The position numbers and the translations under genes are program-made. DNA of 64,000 bases from Spongilla lacustris (taxonomy: Eukaryota > Porifera > Demospongiae > Spongillida > Spongillidae). The stretch covers positions 13,715,835-13,779,834 of the forward strand of contig OX442416.1 in the NCBI GenBank assembly GCA_949361645.1. The letters run 5' to 3'. The notes under the pieces were generated by a model that saw only the letters and a program-made list of their open reading frames with translations, had not been told where the DNA came from and ran no database searches. Numbering within the stretch: position 1 is the first letter of the stretch; each line of letters begins with the position of its first letter. Shown piece by piece: positions 22,454 through 35,665 of the stretch.

Positions 22454-25400
22454 TGGAACTGTGCAGCAATAACACTTACATCACGTAACAAGATGAATAT
22501 TGATATTTTGTAGCTAGTTCCCCCCCCCCCCCCCCCCCCCCCCCCTTTCTCATGGAACCTTTTCAAATATTTTGAATTGTTTGTGAACGAAATGTGTGGC
22601 AAAAGTTAACCCCCCCCTCCCCCGCAGCATGCATATCAGCTGCAAATCCAAATGGAAGTTTTAGCTTTTAGTTGACAGAGAATAAAAATACATAGATTGC
22701 AGGAGTGGTCTTTGGCATACTCAACCTATTGATGTCGTGTCCCTAACTGCATCGGATATTAGGCAAGCCAGCTGCCTTGGGCATTGTTGTCACTTCACCA
22801 TATTATGCACTCAACCCAAGTACCTAGAAGCAGAATAGTTAAAAAAAAAAAGCACAGAACCAATGAGGACAAATGTATGGAACTTGGGTGGTAGTGTGCC
22901 CCACTAGCTGTGAAAACATAAGGGTGTTGGGGGGACTGAAGCTAAGCAACACTTGGCACAATTGGCTTCAGTTCTCAAACCGCCTTGACAACTATTCCTT
23001 CTATGTATGTACATACATTGTACATTTATAATGATAATTATAAATGTAATAATAACAAATAACTACTTGGGGTACTATTTCACTCCTCATGAGTGGAGAG
23101 CTGTGACTATGTGGTGGATTGGAGCTGATGTAAATCCAGAAGTTTTCAAATGCCCATTTTAATTGTATCAAACGTCAAGACAAATGCAATTCCAATTCAG
23201 TTCTAAGAGCCCATATCATCATTCAGCAGACAGGACCTGAGCCTCTCTTCGCTAGGATATAAATTATGCCTGTTTCAATTATCCCTTTCTCCCCAATTCC
23301 AAACTTTGAACCATTAGTCTCTAATGAGTTTTGTTCCCAATTTGTCACCATGAAGATTTCTGAGATGGTAATCAAGGCAGGCTGTACCGAACTAAATTAA
23401 ATCTGAGGGCATCGTGCACATAACAAATCCATTGCTGCTGAACATAGGAGGCAAACAAGGCGGCCACAGAGGAGTGATGGAATAGTGCCAGAGAACATAA
23501 TCCAAATTCTCCTCTACTGGGGCTATTAACCATTGGTTGATGATGTTCTGAAAAACAGCGGCAAACAAGTTTATCAAATGTGTTGCCCCCTATAGCTATG
23601 CATGTAGGAGCTGTATGGAAAAGCCTCCATACAAAAATGGATAGGACAAATCACTGTGTGAGTCCTGTAGTTGGAGCAGATCAGGGCGATAGACAGTGTA
23701 ATGAGTACTGGCAACACATACACATTCAGACAGTATAGCCAACTATTCCATTAACGTATAAACTGTGTTTTGCTAGGCAATGGTATAACGTATATGCCGT
23801 TGCATAACACTATTATTTACAATACTTTACAAATTATATTTATAACCTTTAGAAAAACCCAACTATTTGATTCCTTGTCCTATGCACATAAAGGCATGGC
23901 TACTCTGTATCCCCCCCCCCCCCCACACACACACACACACACACAGCTGAGCTGCTTGATTGACTGGCTGTCAATTTGGGTTTAATTAAAATGACAATTA
24001 AGTCAGTCGCACACTGCTATTAAATGGTGGCTTGGAATAACCCCTCCTGGCATATCGGATCATGCTTATTGTGCCCGGAGAAGATCATAGATCCCTTTGT
24101 GCCATCATGTAAAGTAGGAGGTGACGTAACCACATATCACAATCGTCTGCACAATACTATATATACATGCAGTGCTTGCTGGACATAACTTGGCTCTGAT
24201 GGACTCCAAACTAATCCTGTGACTATGTACACTCAGCAGCATTTGATGTCACTGTAAAATTCCCTGTTAGATTCCAGTATTGTGGTGCATCTGGCTGCCA
24301 AGGCTGCACTGGATGGATTTGTGTTGACCCCCTTTGGTGTAGAATGGCACTTGGGGAATAGACGCATGTAATGGTTTCTCCTTTTTGAACAAGTCCAAGT
24401 TTCTTGGCAATACAATCTTTTTGGCTGGTTTAGTTTCATCCTGATTCAATGCAAGAGCCATTCTCACTATGTCAGGCCACGACTAAATGTTTTGTTTCTT
24501 ATTTGTTTCACAATTGTAATCCTTGTCATTTCTTTTAATTATACAAACAATAATTTATAATACATCTAACATCAATAACTATTACACCAAGAATAAATTC
24601 AGGAAAAGTTACGTGGCGGGTCGTGGCCGTAGCAACACGAGACATGTGTTTAAGCGACCATATAGTTCATGTAGAATAACTGATTTGGGCTTTTGAAGCC
24701 TGATGGAAAGCCTCGAAGCCAGCTGGGAGAAACAGGCCATGGCCTCAGGTCCCCATGCTCCATATATATGTTTCAGTCACTAGGGGGACACAAACCCAAC
24801 CCAGATCTCCACATATGTCATCATTAGCTGAGTGCTTCCTGCATGTCCTCTCAAGCCTGGGCTGCAGCACCTGCACAAACCCCCGCTTCTGACAAAGTAA
24901 GTGTATTAAGCGGTGAGGTCACACAGATGTCGAAGGCTACTGGCCTGCCTCTATTAAATTTTATATCTTGCTATTACACATACATAAAAGTACACACAAA
25001 GCTCACCCACCTAATGCAAAAGGTGGGAGTAGAAACGAGTCAGAATGGCATGAGCATTAGCTCTAATTATATGAAAGCCTTAGATTTGATGGTATTTCCA
25101 CGAATGGCTATAAGCTTAGCTACTTGTGAGAAAACCCTCAAAGCCTCTAGGCCACATGCATGCATGCAATACATTTCCAACACTTCATACATTTCATGTC
25201 ATTTTGAGAGTGCCGGTTTTCTGACCTCAGCTGCTCTGCCTCAACACCTAAATACATGCAATGCCAGCTACCATAACAGTACTAGAATTGAACAGAGATA
25301 GACATTGAAGGCTGCTGAGATGCCAATAGGTCACTAGGATATCTGCTGGTCAGGTACTTGAGCTGTCCTGGCCCCACAACACTGAAGCCACCTCTATACT

Positions 25401-25824
25401 GGAAGTATTGAGAGCACATTATAGGTATTATGCCTCAAGATGAAATCGCTGCATAATGATATCTTTAAGAAATCACCTTTTACTGATTGGTAATGAATAG
25501 GTAAAGTGCCTTACCCAGCCAGTAAGCCGGTAAGGACAATACAAGAGTCAATTTACTTTTTGGTCCAACCTTCAAAGACTAAATTATAGTATATAGTGGT
25601 TATTTGTGCCATGCATATGCAGGCGGCATCAGTTTAATGGTGCACACCCTATAACCATCCAGACAGTCCTTGAACCAGTTTTTTGATGTGGTTGCTTACA
25701 TTTAAAATGTGTAACAGAGACACTACATATACATCGATTGCTGTATATGTATAGGGTGCATGTGCAACCAAATGGTCAGTTTGTTTATGGCAACTTTGAA
25801 GTGCTATGCAATCATGCATAATTA
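22454..25824. other. Duplicated 3' flank of receptor 2, no intact gene
   Basis: The region has C-runs (22,520-22,544; 23,911-23,924), a (CA)n tract (23,923-23,945) and short frames. It is collinear with 48,441-51,740. A minus-strand relic at about 23,400-23,740 is described separately. A plus-strand frame at 24,843-25,301 is truncated in the paralogous copy (50,845-51,138), which argues against a real gene. Confidence 0.6.
23400..23740 (-). pseudogene. Retroelement C-terminal relic (block I copy)
   Basis: The minus strand reads FDKLVCRCF, then NHQ-type sequence and, in the paralogous copy at 49,330-49,690, SRGGFGLCSLALFHHSSVAA. A GGxGLxS box followed by a helix is typical of the region after the reverse transcriptase domain in the LINE-like proteins of this window (compare VCHGGLGIWSAVQLAPSAIL at 26.9 kb). 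It has frameshifts. Confidence 0.45.
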
Positions 25825-25832
25825 TTAAGTAA

Positions 25833-27869
25833 TATGGTACATAATAGCATAATAAACAGGGAATACAATTATATAGATACATTGGGATAAATGAACAAAT
25901 AACATCATGATACCTATCCTAACACTCACTCACTCACTCACTCACACAATATACACATATTTATACAAAAAACTCTTCCTCCTGACTGCCCATTGTCATT
26001 GTTCCCAACACAGAAGCTGCATTGCTACGTTGGACGGCAACTGAGAGTCACTGAGTGAGATATGCAAAGGAGTTGGCTTCCCCAGACACCTGCCTCAACC
26101 GATGTCCCAAACCTTTCAGGAACTCCATTGTCTTTGGTCCAAAAACTCCACTAGTTTCTATTGCCACTGGAGTGAATAAGTGGCATGAGTCAAGGTGTTT
26201 ATACTTCTGCATATTCTTTTCTTCTGCCTGTTGAGCAACTGCTCCAACTTGATTTGCAGCAATTGTGGAGTAAGAAGGTGCAAAAGTATCCGGACACGTT
26301 GCATCCCACACCCGAAGTTGACCACACTTCCAAGGGACAATTGCGACACCATCAGGTCGCTTCCCATCTGAACGATACAGGCCCCAGACATGATGCAACA
26401 TGTGCTGCAACCAAAGCTCTGTATATGATGTCATTGACAGCTGAATGGCGGTGGTGACATCCAGCACTCTTTCTGCAGCGTAAGCCATGTGTGACAAACT
26501 GAGACACCCTGCCCCATAGTGTTGACAGGTATGGCTTTGACATAGAGGTAGTCACTGACGGAGACCCATAGATATTCTCATAGTAGTATCATCCATACGT
26601 AGTCCCAGTGATGTAACCGGCAGGGCTTTAACCTTGCACCAGACTCCTTACAGGATGCCGCTAGGAAACAAGCTCGGTGCATTGGATCAGATGAGTCTGT
26701 AAATAGTGTATCTGCAATAGAAGATACTCTGAGTGAGTCCCATGTTTTCTGATGATGAGCAGCAGCATCAGTGGGGGGGGGGGGGGGTTGTTCTTGGCAC
26801 CCGTGGGACCATGCAGCAAGTGCCTCATCCACATAGCTGAGCTGAGGTGGTAGCATATTTGCTGGTAGAATTAGGTGAGCAAGTCCGGAGGTGAAGCCAA
26901 GATGGCAGAAGGTGCAAGCTGCACTGCGCTCCAAATGCCAAGCCCACCATGACACACAGGCAAAGTGGATTGTATCCAAGAAGGGTCACTTTCAGCCAGT
27001 TGGATATTAAAAGAGCTACAGACCATTGCTCTGAGTTCATCATCATAGATCTTTAAACTGGATGAGAGAAAGCAAGGTGATGTTCTGAGAATTAAAGGTA
27101 CAGCAGTTAGGGGATGGCCAAAGAGTGACACAATAGGAGATAGGCATCATGACTGGTTAAGTGATGGGGTCTCTCATGAAGGCACTTCAGCATGGTATTC
27201 TTGGCATCAATGGCAACTGTGATGGAACCAATATCTCCAATTGGTGAACCCAATAGTGTGGCATCAGCTCGATTAACCACACGTATCCCAGATAAATCAG
27301 ACTGTACAGTGGCAACAAGATCAGGGTTGATACTTATAACTTCAAATTTCTGGGGAATGAGGTCGAGACCAATAATTCCAGCTTCTTTCTTGATCACCTC
27401 AATATCGTGAAGAACATCTGACAGAGCCCATCCCAGAGTGCCATCATCTAGATAAAAGATGCACAATTCAGACTTCAGCAAGGCGCACACATGATGTATT
27501 GTGAGACAGAAGAGGAGTGGCCCAAGAGGATCCCCTTGCTGGACCCCCTCTGATGACTGTATGATTTTGTCACTCCAAAACAAAGAGGAAGGAGGGGGAA
27601 GAATATACAGAATGAACAAAAGGATAAATACTGGGAGCCCAGCGTTGCACAGCCTCGAGCATTTTATCCCTGCGAATAGAATTGAAAGCATTTGAGAAGT
27701 CCAATTTCAGTAATACTTTGTTGGATCCAATGTTTCTGAGGTAGAATCTTGCAGCATGCACTGCTGCTTCAGCTCCCTTAGTAACTCCATAACCAAGTTG
27801 GCGTGGAGATAACAACGTGGCCATTTCAACCATCACTTTTCCACTGGCCACCTTTGCTCCAAGACGGTT
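25833..27869 (-). mobile_element. 5'-truncated LINE-like retroelement with RT remnant
   Basis: The minus strand carries pieces of a reverse transcriptase in shifting frames: LLKLDFSNAFNSIRR (palm box A), EGVQQGDPLGPLLF (box B), FYLDDGTLG (catalytic box C), then VCHGGLGIWSAVQLAPSAIL and a C-terminal region with CPDTFAPSYSTIAANQVGA and FFxPVAIETSGVFGP-type sequence. The 8-bp word TTAAGTAA occurs at both edges (25,825-25,832 and 27,870-27,877), a candidate target duplication. The paralogous site at about 51,740-51,773 has no insert. The 5' end begins inside the RT domain, as expected for incomplete reverse transcription. Clade not determined. Confidence 0.78.
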
Positions 27870-28869
27870 TTAAGTAACTCACAACCTAGCCTCGTCCCCA
27901 GGCCCTTTTTATATAGAACTTAACGAGTGCGATTCATTTTTTCGCTCCTGTAACTTTAATAAGTATGAAATAGTGTATAAAATGTATAGAAATAGTGCCT
28001 TTTTCAGGGTTAGCGTGTAATAAGAATAGGATTATGCACTGCTCTCAGTAATAAATTGGTCATGGAAAATTATTACATGTAGACAGATCAATGCATGTGA
28101 GAACTGAATGCAACAAACTGAGTCACTCTTACACTGCATGGTAAACATCACTGCATGTGGTTATTAAACCATGCACTGCAACCACTGGCTTACATATATT
28201 ATGGGGCATGAAAAGCACTTCCTACTCTCTGTTAGATGAATTTGTTGGTTGAGCATATACCATGCATGCAGGTCACCCAGCTGATCGGAGATCTCGTACT
28301 CCCATGCAAAGCTCAGCCACTTGCACAGTTTGGAAATGGGAATCTTTTGTCACACATTATTGTCTTGAAATGAACAATCATTACATGTATAATTATATAT
28401 ATAAACGTAACGTTAACCTCACCGTTGTTACTATTTATAATACGTGAGGACGAGATCAATACATGCACGGGCAGCAATTCGAACTAGCCAAAGAGATCTC
28501 CCTCTTCACGTGTCATGACAACGGACAGCTCCAGCTACAAATCAAAGTTAGTTCGCTTATTGCATTTCGAACGAGCTGGTTTCTTGCATCAGTCTCTCTG
28601 AGCTGATATTGCCGCGATCGTACTTATGCCTAGGCCTACCATACACTTAATAGTTACTACTATTTTCAAAACTCGCGATGGTGAAATGGAGGCTGCATGG
28701 CTGGTGGTGCGTAAATGTCTATACTTTTGGCATGAAGTGCGATGTGCACATTTGTAGGTAGACCCATAGATATTAAAGTAAGGTAGACCTCAGCGTGGCC
28801 ACGCTAACTTAGGTCGGGATACGCCCAACAAGGTATGCAGTTAAGCCAAGCGATTTAGGCCTATGTAGA

Positions 28870-29130
28870 TAGCTGTGATTGTGTGCTGAGTGCATCTGGT
28901 GTGATGTGGGGTAGCTGTGGATGCATGCTGAGGGTACTGATCTGGTGTAATGTGGGTAGCTGTAAGAGGGTATCTGGTGTGATGGTGGTAGCTATGGTTG
29001 TGTGCCTCATGAGGGCATCTGGTGTGATGCGGGTAGGTGTGTTTGTGTGCTGAGGGCATCTGGTGTGATGGGGGTAGGTGTGTTTGTGTGCTGAGGGTAT
29101 CTGGTGTGATGTGGGAGGGTCTCTGGTGTG
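28870..29130. repeat. Degenerate minisatellite (CATCTGGTGTGATG units)
   Basis: Roughly 30-40-base units built on GCTGAGGGCATCTGGTGTGA and GGTAGGTGTGTTTGTGT, about seven copies with variation. Related single words occur near 2085-2165. Confidence 0.75.
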
Positions 29131-29204
29131 ATGTGTAATTTAGGTGGCTCAGTGAGCAGAAAACCTGAATAACCTAGGTATTCGGCAGGTAAATTGTCAA
29201 AACC

Positions 29205-29325
29205 TATTTGGAAAAATCGATTTTATTTTTTCAAGTATTCGGAAAAATCGATTTTCAGATCCAGAAAAACCTGAAAAATCGATTAGTGTTTTAAAAGTAT
29301 TCGGAAAAATCGATTTTCATTATTC
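29205..29325. repeat. Short repeat cluster GAAAAATCGATTTT
   Basis: Four to five copies of an AT-rich palindrome centred on ATCGAT, three of them preceded by TATTCG. Irregular spacing. Confidence 0.65.
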
Positions 29326-30776
29326 AGGGGAGGTTACACACCCTAGTACAAACCTTTTACCTATTCTTCCAGAAATTATTAGGAAATGGTAAAAAGTAGT
29401 AACACAAATTCATCCGCAGCAGAGGAGGAACATATAAAGAGGAGACTGGCAAAGCTCAGTATAATTGACTGCTGGCTGTCCAATTAAGTGATTTCATGTG
29501 GCACGCATACTTAAATACGGCTTGTCCAGGCTGACAGCTGCAACTTAAAAAAAAGACTGAAGCATGTATGCATGTTTTAACTGCTGCTTACTTTAGTATC
29601 TATGGTACAACTGATTCACACATCAATTATGACATAATGCAGAACACACAGTATACGGCAGTATACTGACAGCCAATTGTACGAATATCACTGATTTCAG
29701 CTGTTTTTTAGAAGCGTAATCATAATAATGCCTTCAGAATTGTGTATAGGAGAGAAATCACATGTTATGAATTCTTGCATGTGATATATATTTCCCTTGA
29801 CCAGCCTATATTTCTGATTTTTTTTTTTACCTTTAGTACTGATAGGAGGAGCAACAACTTGAGCACAATAAGACCCACTGCATCTTCCACTGTGAAGCCA
29901 CAATCAGCTAATGTGATGTCACCAGGGAATGGTTTTTCTAAAATGCCACATTGCTCTGTACTTGCTGAGTAAATGCTCTTCCAGGTTTTGAAAGGAAAGA
30001 CGAAGTGCCCTCAGGGATAAGAAATGGTATATTGCAGTTATTGTGGCCTTGCATGCAACAAGATAAATAGGTCCCTCTATAAATATCTCTGTGCAGTCAA
30101 GTACATATATAAATGCATTTACCATAAAACTTTTAAAATGTTTGTGGCATACTCTTCTTCACTTTACTAGGCCAGTAAATAAGAGGGCTCAGCCACTAAA
30201 CCATGCATGCATAATGAGGACCAATTGTTAACTGATCCATGAAGAGGCATGAAACAGCATTAGACACCAAACTTATATGTCGGGTTATGCTAAAAACAGT
30301 TTCACAACCTGCAATAGTGACTGGAACAGGGTAAATTGAAACATCAGAGCAAAATAAAATAACTCTGCAACAGAACATGATCCAAAAGTGCTGTAAGATG
30401 ATGCGCACTTTAGAACCTTCCTAGAACGATATTCTACTCTTCTTTACATCTTCGAGTACAAGTGGCAAAAGGGAGCACAGTTTGCCCTATTCCATCCACA
30501 AAAAAATTGAATTATGCCCGTTCGCTTAGCACAGGTAATTAAGGTAATACCTTTTTTTTGGCGCACTCTACGGATGGTAAATAATAAAACTTACATTCTT
30601 AATCGCTTCTACCGACCACCAGAGGGAGAACAAGGCGTTGCATTGCGTACAGCGGCGATCAAAACGCCAGAGCAACACGTTGCACAGAGAACTCACATAA
30701 TTCTTCAATTTTGAAGGTTTTTTAAGCATTTTGTGATGATTTCTAACTCAACAATACTCTCCTTTACCTCGTAAAA

Positions 30777-30870
30777 CCATGACGTAAGCTTACAGTATAA
30801 GCACTACTGTAAGCGATAAACGCTTACGTCATGGTTTATCGCTCTGTAAGCGATAAACGCTACGTCATGG
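30777..30870. repeat. Long hairpin with TGACGTAAGC arms
   Basis: CCATGACGTAAGC at 30,777 is complemented by GCTTACGTCATGG about 45 bases later. CTGTAAGCGATAAACGCT then repeats in direct and partly inverted form up to 30,870. Likely a small foldback element lying just before block II. Confidence 0.7.
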
Positions 30871-31904
30871 TCGGTCTGGGTACGAGACTATCGTAGTCTT
30901 AAAGAAGTCACAAGTGTATCACGTGATGATAATTATTCATTTATGCGTGTCTATACTTTAAAAAAAAAATCCCCGGCAACCATTTATTTATTTTTTGGAG
31001 ACGTCCCCGCCCAATCAATCAATAATCAAAGTTAATTTTGTCACGCGTCACCTGGTACCAGCAAAACATATGAATTCTTCTATTGATACCTTCTCTTCTC
31101 ATATCATATTTAACACAATCAACGGTGTTTCTGTACTGGTGTGTCTACTGGCAATCATTTTGGTGTTTCGTCTGAAGCTACACAGAAAGGTCGTTTATCG
31201 ACTGGCACTTTATCAAGTACATTCTTCGCTGGCTCTATCGGTTGTGTGGCTGTTAGGTACCATTGACAACTTCAAATACAATGATGACTCATACTCCTAC
31301 GGTCATTTCTGCGTCGCAATTGGATGGTTCAACATGTACGCACAATGGACGAAGCTACTCTTCACGACGTCGGTAACCTTTCACCTCTTCTGTTTTGCGG
31401 TACTCCACAAGAACCAGAAGAGGCTTGAAGCGTTGTACGTTGTGACCTCGCTAGTCGTACCAGCGGGGATAGCTTGTGTGCCTCTTACAAACCACTCCTA
31501 CGCATCTAGTGGAATATGCTATATTTCCGGGCCGGTGTCATAGGGTATACGGTCCGGCCCAATTTTCGGTCCGGCGGACCGTATTCCCTAAGGGAATACG
31601 GTCCCCCCCGGACCCAACTCCCTAGGGAATACGGTCCCCCGGACCGAGTTCCCTGGTTGTACAAAACCAATTAACCGGACTCAATTCCCTAGGGAATTGA
31701 GTCCCCCCCCGGACCGTATTCCCTGGTTTTAAATACATGCATGTATATGTATATTCCACCCCTTGCATTCACGTAAGGGCTGGCACATTTGGTTCGAAAA
31801 GCAAAAGCCAACGATCGCAGGTCGTCAACTATATAAGCAGCTTCTGTAACAATGAACTGGGACTGGGATGCTAATTCTAAAACTAATTTGTTATACAAAT
31901 GTAT

Positions 31905-33300
31905 ATTTATATTAAGTTGTTACTATTTATATATGTTCCCATTATGATTTGGTTCGAAAATGATCGCATACAGGTCGTCAACTATGCATGCAGCTTCTGT
32001 AACAATTAACACTGTTTAACATTATCAAATTGTGTGAACACCAAGTGTAGAAAAAGTAGAATAAATTTAATAAAAGATGAAAAGAAATAAACACATATAT
32101 CATAATAGTCAACTGAACATAAGAGAGATGAGGGTACTGGATAAATCTCAATTTCGTACCTGTAAAAAAGAAAACAAAAATAGTACACTTCAGCCATTAT
32201 TGTTTAGAGAATGATGCATAAGTGTTTTTCAATCATGTGCATAATAAAAAGTGAATTTCACAGACAAATAACGCTGCTCGTGTGCCCAAATATTTTCTGC
32301 AGAGGGGGGAGGTAGGAAAAAGAAGTTGGATGAGAAGAGAAGTAAGAAGAGGTAAAGGGACACATACAGCTTTAAGCCGCATGTGGGCCCTCAACATTGG
32401 TCCTTAATTAGTAGTTAACTCGACCTGGCACACTCTTTAAGTGTGACTGAATGCTTCCTCTATACACCTGTGTCTGGAGAAAAAGAAATGGGATGAGAGA
32501 GGAATGAATGGGGGATAATAGTCAAGAGACATGCTGATATTAAGTGTAATCAATTTCGTACCTAATTAAATCAGCCAAAATGTGAATTTCACAGATAAAT
32601 AAACTTGGTGGCATCAATTAATATTGCTTGTGTCTCCGGTGTCTTTTTAGTCTTGAGTGTCACTGTGTATGTATTAGACACATGGCATTAGCAAGATAGC
32701 TACTTTTTGCTGCATATGCATGATTAAAGCCATGCTTAAGGATTACAATAAAACTGAATAACTAACTGTTTTAGTGGTGTTGTATGGGCTGAATGTCTTT
32801 GTATAGGTTTGATCGAAAATTTACATATCTTGTAGGGACAGCGCCTCTTTGTAATATCCTCACATGTCTTTAAGCCGTCTGGCTTGTCTTTGTGTGCATG
32901 TAAAAAGACGTGCTTAGATATATGTCATCTGAGGGTAAGTGCAAACAAACATGACACACTGACCTTAAATAGATTGATTCCCTCCAGTGGAAACACACAG
33001 ATGACAATCCTTGTCTTACAGGTGCATATGCATACAGGTGTATGTCATCTGAGGGCGTGCAAACACACTGACCTTAAAATTTCCTACCTATGAGAACACA
33101 TTATCTCCAATCACCTTGGAGAGGTGCGCATCTACCCCCTATAAGAATGCAATACATATGCATCATCTGAGAGTAAGTGTAAACACACATGACACATTGA
33201 CTTTAAATTAACACACTGATTCTCTCCAATAGAAACACATTGTCAAAGTCTACCTGCGAGAGTTGTGCATCAATAAGAATGCACCTTTGAAACACACTGA
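31905..33300. repeat. Degenerate direct repeats inside the Ginger-like element
   Basis: GGTCGTCAACTAT followed by GCAGCTTCTGTAACAAT occurs twice (about 31,820 and 31,973). From 32,880 to 33,260 three to four units of roughly 130-150 bases recur, each with CATCTGAGGGTAAGTG-type sequence, a TGACACACTGACCTTAAA-type core and a CTCCAxTxGAAACACA segment. No gene. Confidence 0.55.
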
Positions 33301-34399
33301 AAGAACAGTTTTCCAACCTCCCCCTATTACTAGTACCCATATTAGAGCCCACTAGAAACTTAGACTGCTAGAAAACACAGCAATGGGGAGTTATCGCCAA
33401 ATCTAAGTGACCAACACACTCGTATTCACCGTAGTCTGTTCATTGATTGTGAAGTTAGTTAATAAGAATGGACCAAACTGACTAGATCTCTACCGGTGGT
33501 AAAGAACTAGAATTCACTGCAAATAGCAATATATTCTTACCTAAGCCTGTGATATACTGCTACGAATCGTCGATATCAATCCTCACGCCGCGCCAGTATA
33601 GCAATATCAACTTACTCGCTTCTCTTTCCATGGACTATGTATAGAATTGCTCAATAACTCTTATGCCCATACCATAGTAAGGCTTCTATACCACTTATAG
33701 TATAAAGTACACGAATAACAAGCCTTAATTATCCCGCCCATGATTCAGGAATATAATAGGCCTATACAGGGAACAGTAGAAGGAAAGATTGGAGTTCAGT
33801 GATCCATATGACTGTCAGTTCAGTTGCATCAATATCCTACCTGACAGATACTAGCAGACACTACAGTGATAGGGGAGAGTAGCTGAACTGGTATTAGGAC
33901 GTGCAAGCGATGTTGGCTAATTATATAATCTAGTGTACAGCTACAAAATGAAGAATGAAATCCCACTTATGCCAACAATGTATATGTGCTATGAAAGTTT
34001 GCGACATGAACCATCGTAATTGCTGGCTTGCACTCATGTACTGATACACATATAAAGATATGTTACGCTCATAGACAAACTGCATAAAAGATGAGAGACA
34101 CAAAATGGTTATCAGTGTATGAATTGTATTAAGCATAGCATTTGTCAAACATTACATGTCTACAGACCTTACTTGCTAAATGCAGGTCTGTATAATATCT
34201 GAGAATTGCGATAATATCCGAAATCCCTTATTTACTAAATTGGTGCCTATATACATCATCAATTTAAAACTACGTGCATGCGAGTCACGTAAGACTGAGA
34301 ACAAGAAGGCCGTGGAATGGTAGGTTATGTTATGAACATGTGAGACTGAGCTAGCACTCATTGTTCTACTTAAAATGTAGCACTGAATTGTTTTCTTTT

Positions 34400-34830
34400 C
34401 CAGTGCATGTGTCAGTATAGTAAGAAATTACATTGTACTCCATGCAGGAATAGAAAAGATGTGCATGAAGGAACGCTGAAGTGGGTACAGTCGTATCGAA
34501 AGGACAGGACGTACCCTGCAATATGCATTATGCGCCGATACACAGAGTCAGAGAAGTGGTTGATACGAAAGCGTTCGAGAGACTTCTCGCTAATTAAGCC
34601 ATGACGATGTTCTGCTGTATGTGGCAGGGAAGAACGAAGATGCAATAGCGGTGGTTTTAACAGAAGATAAAACAAATGCGTTTTAGTAGTATCACGCGTC
34701 CAAAAGTGGAGGCCATCAGGGAAGAGACAGCACCGAAGACAAATCGAGGCACTATACACATGTACTATACTGGTCGCACATTCATCTGGACATACGTCGT
34801 CAGTAAGCAAAATAGTGTATAGAACATGCC
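34400..34830 (+). pseudogene. Ginger integrase N-terminal remnant
   Basis: Across at least two frameshifts the plus strand reads RTYPAICIMRRYTESEK, then VLLYVAGKNEDAIAVVLTED, then KSGGHQGRDSTEDK and YWSHIHLDIRR. Order and content match the start of Gypsy/Ginger integrases up to the HHCC zinc finger (compare GGHFGRDKTLHKICERFY at 39.4 kb). The minus-strand frame over the same bases is a shadow. Confidence 0.65.
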
Positions 34831-35504
34831 AGTAGTTGTTATCACTTTTCATTTCTTACGTTTATATTATTGTTTTTGGGTTCTCCAAAGCTACACATAT
34901 AAAGATTTAGTACCCAGTTTTAGACAACCAATTCCAGAAGTGAAGCCAGTGGAACCGCTGCCAGAGAGGTGCTTCTATGAAAATCATACCAAAAAAAAAA
35001 ACTAAAAGTGTGGAAGGCATGCAGGGAAAATTCCATCCTACATGTATGTCAACAAGTAAGCCAATATTGTGTGGATACTAACATTCTTGTCAATTTTGAT
35101 TTAGTGACATGAAGATTACATTGAAGTATATTGTTCAAATATGCTCTGAAAAAGAGCTTTGTTTTCCTACAAAGAATGCATATACAACAAAATTATTCCA
35201 TATGAAATTTTTATTATCCTGAAGGAATTTTTAAGAACTATACGAGTCAAAATCATTCTTTAGAACACTCTTCATGCCAAGAACAGAAGAAAGGAGCACA
35301 GCCACCTCCAATTAAACATCTGATGCCGTGAAAGAACTTCTGTCTTGTTTCAAGTGTCTTCTTGTGTTTAAATTAATTTCATTATATAAATTCTGTCTTG
35401 TGTTTAAATTATAAATTAGCTATTCACTATCATTAATTGCTTTCATTATATAACTTCCAAATTATCAATTATAGAACTTCTGTTCTGTGTTAAAATGCAT
35501 GGTT

Positions 35505-35665
35505 TTCATTATAAATTTGACTGCCTTAACGGCTGCGATTTCGGTGAGATTTTTTTTCTCTTTTTAATTATAATTACCAGTGGTTGTCAAACGCTAACGG
35601 TTGCGATTTCGGTGAGGATCGACCTCTCTTTTCAATTATACACACTATGATTACCAGTGGTCGTC
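35505..35665. repeat. Direct repeat pair near the right end of the Ginger-like element
   Basis: GCTGCGATTTCGGTGAG...ATTACCAGTGGTTGTCAAA is followed by GGTTGCGATTTCGGTGAG...ATTACCAGTGGTCGTCAAA, a period of about 73 bases. This may be a subterminal transposase-binding region, which is inference. Confidence 0.6.

Larger units (their letters stand above)
18216..28395. repeat. Segmental duplication block I (receptors 1 and 2)
   Basis: This block is paralogous to 42,237-52,282 through coding and non-coding sequence. Both begin TTTTTTTCGGGGG, both carry a short-N-terminus receptor then a second receptor, and both end in the same downstream sequence up to about TTGTCTTGAAATGA. Differences are informative: block I lacks 1,423 bp present between the receptors in the other block, and carries a 2-kb retroelement at 25,833-27,869 that the other lacks. 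Confidence 0.85.
28396..30962. other. Spacer between blocks I and II
   Basis: No gene recognised. It contains a degenerate minisatellite (28,870-29,130), a set of ATCGATTTT repeats (29,205-29,325) and a long hairpin (30,777-30,870). Short frames at 29,697-30,714 have no recognisable domain. Confidence 0.55.

Noticed and set aside
24843..25301. 152-residue plus-strand frame as a gene
   Set aside because: The paralogous copy at 50,845-51,138 is truncated at both ends by small indels and no family signature is present.
34412..34852. 146-residue minus-strand frame inside the Ginger-like element
   Set aside because: The plus strand over the same bases carries recognisable integrase fragments, so the minus frame is a shadow.
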